A stretch of 6,462 nt of DNA from Bacteroidia bacterium (GTDB taxonomy: Bacteria > Bacteroidota > Bacteroidia > Bacteroidales > CAJPTX01), in NCBI GenBank assembly GCA_905373625.1, contig CAJPTS010000109.1, positions 1 through 6,462 on the forward strand, written 5' to 3'. Positions within the stretch are counted from its first letter, which is position 1; every line of letters starts with the position of its first letter. Position numbers and translations under genes: made by a program. Below are positions 1 through 6,462 of the stretch, piece by piece. Under the pieces are notes generated by a model that saw only the letters and a list, made by a program, of their open reading frames with translations, did no database searches and was not told the DNA's origin.

Positions 1-385
1 GATAGATGCGTGGAATCAGCGCCGTACGGACATCGTGGAGCAGATAGACACACTTTTCTTTGAACAATTTGCCTCAGTAACTCCCCAAAATACTGCAACC
101 CTCAACACTGAGAGTCCTGCTTGGGCTGTAGATCGCCTCTCTATTCTCACACTAAAGATCTATCATATGCAGCTACAGGCAACGGATCTAGAGGCGACCG
201 CAGAGCACAGAGCACGTTGTCAGCAAAAGCTCGATGTACTGCTTACGCAACGCGTGGATCTCTCCACGGCGCTAGATCAGCTGTTAGAAGCGTATGCGAC
301 AGGAGAGAAGGTAATGAAGACTTACCGCCAGATGAAGATGTACAACGATCCTACGTTGAATCCCATTCTGCGAGGGCAAAAATAA
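1..385 (+). CDS. DUF4254 domain protein, 3' part (N-terminus outside window)
   Basis: The frame is open from base 2 to a TAA at 383-385 and gives 127 visible residues. A GTG at base 35 could be read as a start, but the in-frame residues before it (IDAWNQRRTDI) look like family sequence, so the gene most likely begins upstream of the window. Recognisable DUF4254 features are the DRLSILTLKIYHM segment (visible residues 46-58) and the C-terminal YRQMKMYNDPTLNP segment. The rest is largely alpha-helical and charged, with no signal peptide or membrane segment in the visible part, which suggests a cytoplasmic protein. The biochemical role of DUF4254 is not known to me. The family is usually short (roughly 150-200 residues), so perhaps a third is missing here. 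The following glycosyltransferase gene starts 13 bp after the stop, so the two are probably one operon, and a helper role in glycan assembly is a reasonable inference but no more than that. Confidence 0.85.
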   Translation, partial: IDAWNQRRTDIVEQIDTLFFEQFASVTPQNTATLNTESPAWAVDRLSILTLKIYHMQLQATDLEATAEHRARCQQKLDVLLTQRVDLSTALDQLLEAYATGEKVMKTYRQMKMYNDPTLNPILRGQK

Positions 386-398
386 TCCGAACTTTTAC

Positions 399-1472
399 GT
401 GGTGAAAAAGAAGAAAACGCCTCACGTCCTCCTAATCCGTTTGAGCGCTTTAGGCGATGTGGTGATGCTTCTCCCCGTAGTTCGGAGTATGCGCGAGCAG
501 CATCCCGATGTGGCACTCACCGTACTGTCGCAGCCCTTTGCACGCCCGTTCTTTGAAGCCATAGAAGGGGTAAATTTTATAGAAGCAGACATCCGGAAGC
601 GTAATAAAGGCATACGAGGACTTTGGCGTTTAGCTCGAACGCTTGAGAAAGAGAATGACTTTACTGCCATTGCCGACGTTCACAGCGTTTTACGTTCGTG
701 GCTGCTTATCTTCTTTTTACGCCTCTTACATTTACCCCATCTATATAAAATCCGCTCGATAGATAAAGGACGTAAGGAAAAGAAACTCCTCACGCGCGAG
801 AAGGGGAAAAAACTGTTCCCGTTGACGCATACGGTAAAGCGCTATGCAGATGTATTGCAACGCTTAGACTGTAAAGTACAAATACCTTACGAGCTGGGCG
901 GGCTTACTCCCGTAGAAATTCCAGCAACGCTCCTGTCTGTTTTGAACAAGAATAGCCTCCGCGTAGGTATTGCACCATTTGCTAAGCACAGGGGGAAGAT
1001 TTATCCGCTGGAACGTATGCAAGAGCTTGTAAAGCGTCTCGTTAAACAGGATATCCAAGTACTCCTCTTTGGTAGTCGGGGAGAGGAAGAGCTGCTTCTG
1101 GAACGCTGGGCGACAAAGCCAAACATTGTAGTACTCCCCGCCTATCACCTTAACCTCCAAGAGGAATTAAGTGTAATGCAACGCCTTGACCTCATGGTGA
1201 GTATGGACTCTGCCAATATGCATCTGGCCTCTTGGGCGGGTACGCCAGTTATTTCTATTTGGGGCGCAACTCACCGCTATGCGGGGTTTTATGGCTGGGG
1301 ACAGTCAGAGAATCTATCTGTAGAACGTGAGGAGTTAGACTGTCGCCCCTGCTCTATATATGGTAACAAGAAGTGTCTACGCGGCGATTATGCTTGCTTA
1401 GACATATCAGTAGACGAGCTTTTGAAACGCATTTTACACGAGCTCCCTCGCCGCTCTGACGATCCTGCATAG
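399..1472 (+). CDS. Glycosyltransferase family 9 protein (heptosyltransferase-like)
   Basis: This 357-residue protein is a complete GT9 (GT-B fold) enzyme, the family of ADP-heptose:LPS heptosyltransferases, which transfer a sugar from a nucleotide donor to lipopolysaccharide core at the cytoplasmic face of the inner membrane. The N-terminal acceptor half has RLSALGD (14-20) after a basic KKKK stretch, then DVH (93-95) followed by R99 and S100. The donor half begins with VGIAPFAKHRGK (189-200), where a phosphate-binding lysine is expected, and contains MDSANMHLA (269-277) and SIWGATH (286-292). A four-cysteine cluster (C315, C318, C326, C333) follows near the C-terminus. GTG at 399 or GTG at 402 must be the start, because the first ATG falls inside the N-terminal motif; there is no Shine-Dalgarno sequence. 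It lies 13 bp after the DUF4254 gene. The family call is firm. The donor sugar and acceptor cannot be read from sequence, and heptose itself should not be assumed. Confidence 0.92.
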   Translation: MVKKKKTPHVLLIRLSALGDVVMLLPVVRSMREQHPDVALTVLSQPFARPFFEAIEGVNFIEADIRKRNKGIRGLWRLARTLEKENDFTAIADVHSVLRSWLLIFFLRLLHLPHLYKIRSIDKGRKEKKLLTREKGKKLFPLTHTVKRYADVLQRLDCKVQIPYELGGLTPVEIPATLLSVLNKNSLRVGIAPFAKHRGKIYPLERMQELVKRLVKQDIQVLLFGSRGEEELLLERWATKPNIVVLPAYHLNLQEELSVMQRLDLMVSMDSANMHLASWAGTPVISIWGATHRYAGFYGWGQSENLSVEREELDCRPCSIYGNKKCLRGDYACLDISVDELLKRILHELPRRSDDPA

Positions 1473-1538
1473 CCTGCCACGTATTTGTTTTAATAATTTA
1501 TTCTATTAGCAATATATATTCTTTTGTATTAACGAAAT
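1473..1538 (+). promoter_or_regulatory. AT-rich gap before queF, possible promoter
   Basis: This 66-bp gap is 51 of 66 A or T, unlike the flanking genes. It is the only inter-gene space on the plus strand large enough for a promoter driving queF and the overlapping outer-membrane gene. A TTTG at 1484-1487 could be the -33 element used by Bacteroidota sigma factors. At the right spacing (19 bp) there is only TAGCAATA (1507-1514), a poor match to the -7 consensus TAnnTTTG. A second TTTG (1523-1526) lies too far away to pair with the first. No stable hairpin is visible, so read-through from the glycosyltransferase gene is also possible. Confidence 0.25.
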
Positions 1539-2324
1539 ATGCCCACTGCACGTCATTTAGGACAACGTTCGTCGCTACCCAGCCATTACGATGCTTCGCT
1601 CCTTGAGGCTATTCCGCGCCAATCAGAAATAGAGGGGGCGGGCTTTGACGTCTGGCATATTTACGAGCTGTGCGCATTGTGCGAGGATGGAATGCCCGTA
1701 CAGGCTATTGCTAAACTTGTATACAATCGGAACAGTCAGTTTATTGTAGAGAGTAAATCACTTAAACTCTATCTATACTCGCTCGCCAATGAGCGCTTGG
1801 GGAAGACGCCTACAGAGGTTCTCCAACAACTGAAACAAATAATAACAAAAGATCTCGCGGCGGTCTTACACACTGAGGTTGCTTGTGCCCTTCACTCTGC
1901 TTATAACGGTGCAGAGGTATTAAAGGGCTACCCGCTATTAGAGACATCCACAGTACCATTTCAACTTTACAACAACGAATTACGTATAGCCTCACACCTC
2001 TTAGCTTCGCTTTGTCCAGTCACTGGTCAGCCCGATTGGGGGTCATTAGTCTTACATATGGCAGGCGCACAGCTCCCTTCTCGCGCCGAATTATTAGATA
2101 TCCTCTTAGCCAAACGATGGGAGCGCGGCTTTCATGAAGCTATATGCGATGAACTTTTCACAGCGATTTCACACCAGTACCATCCTACTCGCCTAATGCT
2201 TTCTTGTCTTTACACTCGGCGCGGCGGCATAGATATCTGCCCAGTACGAGCTACGCACGCTGATCTCATTCCATCCCATTTCATAGATGTGGGCATTTTC
2301 TCTCAGCCGTCGTTTAGGCGATAA
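1539..2324 (+). CDS. queF: NADPH-dependent preQ0 reductase QueF, two-module type
   Basis: QueF reduces the nitrile of 7-cyano-7-deazaguanine (preQ0) to the aminomethyl group of preQ1 with two NADPH, a cytoplasmic step of queuosine tRNA modification. The 261-residue length and the order of motifs match the long, E. coli-like class (282 residues there). YDASLLEAIPR (17-27) aligns with the start of the E. coli protein. The QueF signature ESKSLKLYL (71-79), which contacts NADPH, is in the N-terminal module. The C-terminal module has CPVTGQPDWG (159-168), with the nucleophilic Cys159 and the acid Asp166, then the substrate-binding FHE (198-200) and TRRGGIDI (226-233). No catalytic residue is missing. 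ATG 1539 is favoured because it gives the family N-terminus; the leader is AT-rich without a Shine-Dalgarno sequence. Other queuosine genes are not in view. The last 38 bp overlap the start of the outer-membrane protein gene in another frame. Confidence 0.96.
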   Translation: MPTARHLGQRSSLPSHYDASLLEAIPRQSEIEGAGFDVWHIYELCALCEDGMPVQAIAKLVYNRNSQFIVESKSLKLYLYSLANERLGKTPTEVLQQLKQIITKDLAAVLHTEVACALHSAYNGAEVLKGYPLLETSTVPFQLYNNELRIASHLLASLCPVTGQPDWGSLVLHMAGAQLPSRAELLDILLAKRWERGFHEAICDELFTAISHQYHPTRLMLSCLYTRRGGIDICPVRATHADLIPSHFIDVGIFSQPSFRR

Positions 2325-5300
2325 GCTTTGTACACCCTCGCGCCTCGTTTTTCTTGTACTTCTTTCCCTTTTTGTGAATGCGCTCGCAGCCCAAAATGCA
2401 GATAGTATTGTGTGGCGTACTAATGTACAGCTGGGCGATACGCTGTGTGCTTTTTCTCTTTCTAAACGCACCTATTGGCTAGGCGATTCTCCCATCCTTC
2501 CCAACAGCCTTCGCATTGTTCGCAGTACACTCCCCGCAGGTATTACACCTATTGTGCAATTAGACAGCACGGCACGCCGCCTGAACATCGAAGTAGAGTC
2601 AGCTACGGAACACGATACTATCTGGATTCAATACCGACGCCTCCGCCGCTCAATGCAGGGCGAGTACAACGTTTATGCACTGTTGGATTCTGTAAGTCCC
2701 GCTGACCTTCCGCGTTGGAAGCAGATACAACAAGCGCAACAAACCAGTGCCAAAACTCCCCTTACTGCTCCTTTCACTTTGCGCGGATATGCCACTCGGG
2801 AAGCAACTGTAGGCGAAAGTGTTCAAACTCCTTTTGCGGGACGTATGCATTTAGAGCTAGAGGGCCAACTCGAGTCGGGATTACGCGTTGTAGGCGAGCT
2901 CTCTGACCAATCTCTACCATTCCAACCCGACGGTACCACTACGCAAGTTAAAGCCTTGGACAGAATCTATTTGCGCGTATCAGACTCCCTTTGGATGGCT
3001 GAAGGAGGCGACTTGGAATTACACAGCGACAATCATTTTCTCTATTACAATACCCCCATACAGGGAGTGAGGTATAAAAACGAAATACACTCCGCACGTA
3101 ACGATACTTTACAACTAGACGTGGCTCTAGGTGTTACAAAAGGCGAATATGCTGAGATAGAGCTCTATGGGCAAGAAGGTATTCAAGGACCGTACCGCAT
3201 TTATGGTTCGTCTGCTCTCCTACAAGTAACCGCCGTAGCGGGTAGCGAGTACGTCTACCTCGATGGCGTGCAGCTCACACGAGGCTATGATAAAGATTAC
3301 ACCATAGACTATAATTTGGGCGAGATCCGCTTTACCGTATCGCGCCCCATAAGGGCAGGAAGTCGTATACACGTAAAATACGAAAAAGCCGTGCAGCGTT
3401 ATACGCGTTATCTCCTTCACGGAAGCGCGCGCAGCGCATTACGACACGGATGGGGACTCCAAATACAGACGTACGTGGCACACGACGCCGCATCTACTCT
3501 TCAATTGCCCAATAGTAAACAAGAAGCGCTCGATGGATTGGCAGCCCTACCGCCCACACAAGAGACACTGAAATTTATTCAGTTAAGTGAAAAAAAAGAC
3601 GGCAAACGCCACAGTGGGTACATAGTGGTAGATACTGTCGTGAATTCCGTGCATTACTCATTTTTTCGACACGTAGCCGCAGGTTTGTACGATTCGGTTT
3701 ATACGCCTACCTTCCGTTACAGCGCTGAGGGCGGAGATTATATACAAGCTCAAGGAGAGAATAACGAACCCATTTATTTATGGCGTGCGCCACTCGCGGG
3801 CAAACCTCAGGGAAACTATCTGGTGGGCGAGGAAATTACGCCCCCACGAAGCCACCAAGTGATTCAGGCAACGGCAAGCAAACAGCGTAACTATTACAAC
3901 GCTCAAATTACGATAGCCTACAGCCACTACGACCAGAATACGCTACAAGCAGAAAACAAGCACACACACGACGGAATTGCAACCGAAGCTCACTCCGAAT
4001 GGCGCTTAGGTTCGCTCGGCGAACAAACTTTTTGGATAGGTGGAAAAGGACGTATTGTCTTACGAGATTTCCGTGCTGTACAAAACTACCTTCCAGTGAA
4101 TTTTATGCGCAACTGGGGGCTAAATGAGGCACTACCGACTGACACATGGAGCGATGCCGCTTTATGGTTGCTCATGCGCAGCAAGCGAGGTATCTCAAAG
4201 ATAGGCACAAATCTGCTTTTAAGCCGCCATTTCCGCGGTTTTGCTATTGATCGCGACCAAGAATACCTGTGGCGCTACTTCGCCTATAAAATGAAGGCTA
4301 GTACGCGTCGAGTGCAGAACGACTCTCTCCAGCGCTGGGTGGGGCAGTTACACAGCGAGTTGATGTTTCGTTTGCGTTATATACAACCCACTTACTTCGT
4401 AGACGGCGAGCTACAATCCACAAACAAACGTAATGAGGTTTTGTATGACGATTATCGTTGGTTACGAACGGGGCTACGTATGAAGTGGAGCGATTCGGCT
4501 TCATACGCCACACAACTGGAGATCGCCTACAGACATGACGACGCTGTAGTACTCCCCCTACAGCAGCCTCGACGCCATACATGGGAGGCTGTAGCACAAA
4601 GTAAGCTCAATCTACAGCACTATGGGAACTATACGGCACGGCTCAATTACCAGCATTTGACCTCCTATTATACTGCCCGCGTCCCGCTCACAACCCACGT
4701 ACTATTGGCACAACTCGGAAGCCAGTTCGCTTTGTGGCGCGAACGCATTCGGATTATACTACAGCAAGAGCTATCTACGGAGAACACACCAGAGTGGCAG
4801 CAACACTATATCAGAGTTCCTGACGGGCAGGGGCGCTATACCTGGATTGATGCGAATGGCGATGGCGTGGAACAACTTGACGAGTTTGTACTCGCGGCCT
4901 TTCAGGAGCAAGGGTGTTATGTACTCCAGATGGTACCTTCTTCAACCACACATGCCACGCGTATTAGTAATCTACAACTTGCCTTAAATTTTACTCCACG
5001 GGCCAATGCTAGTGCCATAGATTCTCTTACCCGTTGGTACAAACGGATTGATTTAGAGATCAGTACAACTTTAGGACAAAAGCGGAAAAGTACGAATTGG
5101 AGTACTGCATTCCTACCCCTTGGAGCGCTTGCGCAAGCCCTACAAGCGCAGCGTTTACTCAATGCCACGCTTTGGTATAATAGAAATACTGCTCCCTTGC
5201 AAGCCTATGTCGGCGGAGCTTATTCGTTGCAAATGCAACAGCTTTCACAAGGGCGTACAACGACAGATGAGGCATCCTGGCGTGCAGGGTTTGCCACACC

Positions 5301-5787
5301 TGAAGCGTCGGCATGGATAGGCGAACTGGCGGGCGAATGGAAAAGTAAAAGACAACGAGTGCCATATGGCACACAACAGGCGCTCGATTCGCGCATCTGG
5401 GTTGTGCGTGGCGTTATCGGTAGACGCTATAGAAACCAAGCAGAACAACGCATAGAAGTCCAGAAAACATGGCTAAACGTGCAACAAAGTCCCGCGCGCT
5501 CACACATGACAGAGTGCAAATATATGTTGCAATTTCCGTTAGGGAAATCCTTTTCAGGCAATGTTAGTATTATTTATGCTCGTACGTCAACAAAGGCTTT
5601 GCAAAATAACCCTTTGGCTTACAGCCTAACGCACGGATATGCTGACGGGAACAACCTAATAAACCAGTTTACATTGCGATACAAACTTTCGCGCCACATA
5701 GAGCTCTCTGCACGCTACGAATTACGCAAACTCAGCACTAATGACCTCCAGCAGGCAGGGAATTTTGCTGTCCGATCTGTATTTTAG
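2287..5787 (+). CDS. Large predicted outer-membrane beta-barrel protein of Bacteroidota, function unknown
   Basis: This 1166-residue protein has a signal peptide: a basic N-terminus, a hydrophobic core at 20-30 (LVFLVLLSLFV) and likely cleavage after Ala34 or Ala35 (ALAAQ). There is no lipobox. Residues about 42-115 form a beta-rich N-terminal domain. FTLRGYATRE (163-172), GELSDQSLPFQPDG (203-216) and EGGDLEL (239-245) are motifs I recall from large Bacteroidota surface proteins. A segment at 319-371 beginning GSEYVYLDGVQLTRG resembles repeats in the gliding and secretion protein SprA/Sov, which is about twice as long. A DANGDG...DEF loop lies at 855-867. The second half is full of alternating polar and hydrophobic strands rich in Tyr, Trp, Arg and Gln, and the protein ends in NFAVRSVF, a barrel-type C-terminus with terminal Phe. 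ATG 2287 is the only reasonable start, since no other start codon precedes the signal peptide core. Outer-membrane location is well supported; function is unknown. Confidence 0.88.
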   Translation: MWAFSLSRRLGDKLCTPSRLVFLVLLSLFVNALAAQNADSIVWRTNVQLGDTLCAFSLSKRTYWLGDSPILPNSLRIVRSTLPAGITPIVQLDSTARRLNIEVESATEHDTIWIQYRRLRRSMQGEYNVYALLDSVSPADLPRWKQIQQAQQTSAKTPLTAPFTLRGYATREATVGESVQTPFAGRMHLELEGQLESGLRVVGELSDQSLPFQPDGTTTQVKALDRIYLRVSDSLWMAEGGDLELHSDNHFLYYNTPIQGVRYKNEIHSARNDTLQLDVALGVTKGEYAEIELYGQEGIQGPYRIYGSSALLQVTAVAGSEYVYLDGVQLTRGYDKDYTIDYNLGEIRFTVSRPIRAGSRIHVKYEKAVQRYTRYLLHGSARSALRHGWGLQIQTYVAHDAASTLQLPNSKQEALDGLAALPPTQETLKFIQLSEKKDGKRHSGYIVVDTVVNSVHYSFFRHVAAGLYDSVYTPTFRYSAEGGDYIQAQGENNEPIYLWRAPLAGKPQGNYLVGEEITPPRSHQVIQATASKQRNYYNAQITIAYSHYDQNTLQAENKHTHDGIATEAHSEWRLGSLGEQTFWIGGKGRIVLRDFRAVQNYLPVNFMRNWGLNEALPTDTWSDAALWLLMRSKRGISKIGTNLLLSRHFRGFAIDRDQEYLWRYFAYKMKASTRRVQNDSLQRWVGQLHSELMFRLRYIQPTYFVDGELQSTNKRNEVLYDDYRWLRTGLRMKWSDSASYATQLEIAYRHDDAVVLPLQQPRRHTWEAVAQSKLNLQHYGNYTARLNYQHLTSYYTARVPLTTHVLLAQLGSQFALWRERIRIILQQELSTENTPEWQQHYIRVPDGQGRYTWIDANGDGVEQLDEFVLAAFQEQGCYVLQMVPSSTTHATRISNLQLALNFTPRANASAIDSLTRWYKRIDLEISTTLGQKRKSTNWSTAFLPLGALAQALQAQRLLNATLWYNRNTAPLQAYVGGAYSLQMQQLSQGRTTTDEASWRAGFATPEASAWIGELAGEWKSKRQRVPYGTQQALDSRIWVVRGVIGRRYRNQAEQRIEVQKTWLNVQQSPARSHMTECKYMLQFPLGKSFSGNVSIIYARTSTKALQNNPLAYSLTHGYADGNNLINQFTLRYKLSRHIELSARYELRKLSTNDLQQAGNFAVRSVF

Positions 5788-5791
5788 TAGC

Positions 5792-5849
5792 TAAAAAAGG
5801 GAATGCCTAATATATCAAACCTTACAAGATAAAACAACCTACTTTTTTA
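5792..5849. terminator. Weak possible bidirectional terminator between convergent genes
   Basis: The 51-bp space between the two convergent stop codons must end transcription from both sides. TAAAAAAG (5792-5799) and CTTTTTTA (5842-5849) are perfect reverse complements, so each strand could form an A-U stem ending in a U tract. The stem is short of G-C pairs and the loop is 42 nt, which makes it a poor intrinsic terminator. The right arm lies in the last codons of the minus-strand gene. No better hairpin is visible. Confidence 0.2.
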
Positions 5850-6462
5850 TAACTCTAAAGGTTTTAGAAACTACAGAATTTTGTAACGAAATACGCACCA
5901 AGTAAAGCCCAGCAGGCAAGCTGTGAGTATCTAACACGAGCTCATTACTATCAAAGTGCCCCGTACGCATTGTAATACCTCGGGCATTAATTATTTCATA
6001 GTAGAGCATGCCCAACCATTCCTCTTGCCGCAAAATTTTTAGTTCTTCGGTAAACGGATTCGGAGCTACTGTTAACAGAGAGTAATCTATTTCATCTACA
6101 CCGGTTGGGGTAGGTGGGGTTGGTGGCTCGGGCTTTGGCGTAGGTGGCGGTGGTTTCAACATAAAGAGCATCCCAATTACAAAATCGCCTTTTGGCTTCC
6201 ACTCATAGTCAGAAATTTTTTCAGAAGCCGTTACGCGCATATTTGCGGGAAGCCCCTCCCAACCCTCCTCGGGTGTTGCCACAATAGTTATTTTCTCTCC
6301 ACGCTTAATTTTTCCCTGCGGCTTAACCTCCTCATTGTTGCAAAAGACTTTTACAGATCCTTTGCCCGTAACGTTCAGTGCCAAGAATTGAAAACTCTCT
6401 TCTGGGTTAATAGGCGGCTTGGGCTTTTCCGCCTCGGTAAAAGTCACCTTAACAGTAAAGTC
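5839..6462 (-). CDS. Type IX secretion cargo protein, C-terminal part (N-terminus outside window)
   Basis: The minus-strand frame is open from the right edge to a TAG at 5839-5841 and shows 207 residues. A GTG at 6447 is an apparent start, but the frame stays open through DFTVK before it and these residues match a repeated pattern, so the gene continues beyond the window. Visible residues 24-100 form a beta-rich repeat resembling the divergent InlB B-repeat domain (GKGSVKVF, then RGEKITIVATPEEGW). A proline-rich linker follows at 103-119. The last 80 or so residues are a type A type IX secretion sorting domain: VAPNPF (132-137), YEIINARGITM (155-165), LPAGLYLVRI (182-191) and the terminal SKTFRVIKK. 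Such domains direct cargo through the outer membrane, where they are normally removed and the protein is released or attached to anionic LPS. The catalytic or binding part, if any, is out of view, so the function cannot be named. Confidence 0.9.
   Translation of the reverse strand, partial: DFTVKVTFTEAEKPKPPINPEESFQFLALNVTGKGSVKVFCNNEEVKPQGKIKRGEKITIVATPEEGWEGLPANMRVTASEKISDYEWKPKGDFVIGMLFMLKPPPPTPKPEPPTPPTPTGVDEIDYSLLTVAPNPFTEELKILRQEEWLGMLYYEIINARGITMRTGHFDSNELVLDTHSLPAGLYLVRISLQNSVVSKTFRVIKK

Noticed and set aside
35..385. DUF4254 gene starting at GTG 35 as a complete 116-residue protein
   Set aside because: The in-frame residues encoded by bases 2-34 look like family sequence and the frame stays open to the window edge, so the gene is cut by the window.
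864..1160. 98-residue open frame on the minus strand within the glycosyltransferase gene
   Set aside because: It lies entirely inside a gene with clear GT9 motifs, and its translation shows no recognisable domain or signal.
1473..1538. preQ1 riboswitch in the leader of queF
   Set aside because: QueF makes preQ1, so a riboswitch was looked for. The 66-bp gap has no G-C stem followed by the A-rich tail of known preQ1 classes and is simply AT-rich.
2193..2471. 92-residue minus-strand open frame across the queF/barrel gene junction
   Set aside because: Arg- and Ser-rich low-information translation with no motif; both plus-strand frames there are well supported by QueF motifs and a signal peptide.
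4298..4597. 99-residue minus-strand open frame inside the barrel gene
   Set aside because: No start context or domain; it is the reverse of a region with the strand pattern of the outer-membrane protein.
2287..5787. Assignment of the large protein as SprA/Sov or a TonB-dependent receptor
   Set aside because: It is about half the length of SprA/Sov, and no TonB box, plug domain or SusC-type carboxypeptidase-like domain is visible.

Overview
The window looks like chromosomal DNA from an anaerobic Bacteroidota, most likely a Porphyromonas-like member of the Bacteroidales. Three things point there. The minus-strand gene at the right end carries a C-terminal type IX secretion sorting domain. A DUF4254 gene sits directly before a family 9 glycosyltransferase, an arrangement I recall from Bacteroidales. 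None of the starts has a clear Shine-Dalgarno sequence. The genus is an inference from protein style, not a database match.

Layout, left to right. (1) Bases 1-385 (+) hold the 3' end of a DUF4254 gene whose start lies outside the window. (2) Bases 399-1472 (+) encode a complete family 9 (heptosyltransferase-like) glycosyltransferase, 13 bp downstream and probably co-transcribed. (3) After a 66-bp AT-rich gap, bases 1539-2324 (+) encode a two-module QueF, the NADPH-dependent preQ0 reductase of queuosine biosynthesis, with its catalytic residues intact. (4) Bases 2287-5787 (+) encode a 1166-residue exported protein that starts inside the end of queF. It has a signal peptide, a beta-strand-rich body with several motifs of a large Bacteroidota outer-membrane family, and a C-terminal phenylalanine typical of outer-membrane barrels. 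(5) After a 51-bp convergent gap, bases 5839-6462 (-) hold the 3' part of a type IX secretion cargo gene, whose N-terminus lies beyond the right edge.

Functionally, the left pair points to surface glycan or lipopolysaccharide assembly, queF to tRNA modification, and the two right-hand genes to the cell envelope. The queF/outer-membrane gene overlap suggests shared transcription and translational coupling, but no obvious shared pathway. The least understood gene is the 1166-residue outer-membrane protein; it is the best candidate here for undescribed biology. I see no CRISPR array, insertion sequence, tRNA, rRNA or defence cassette.
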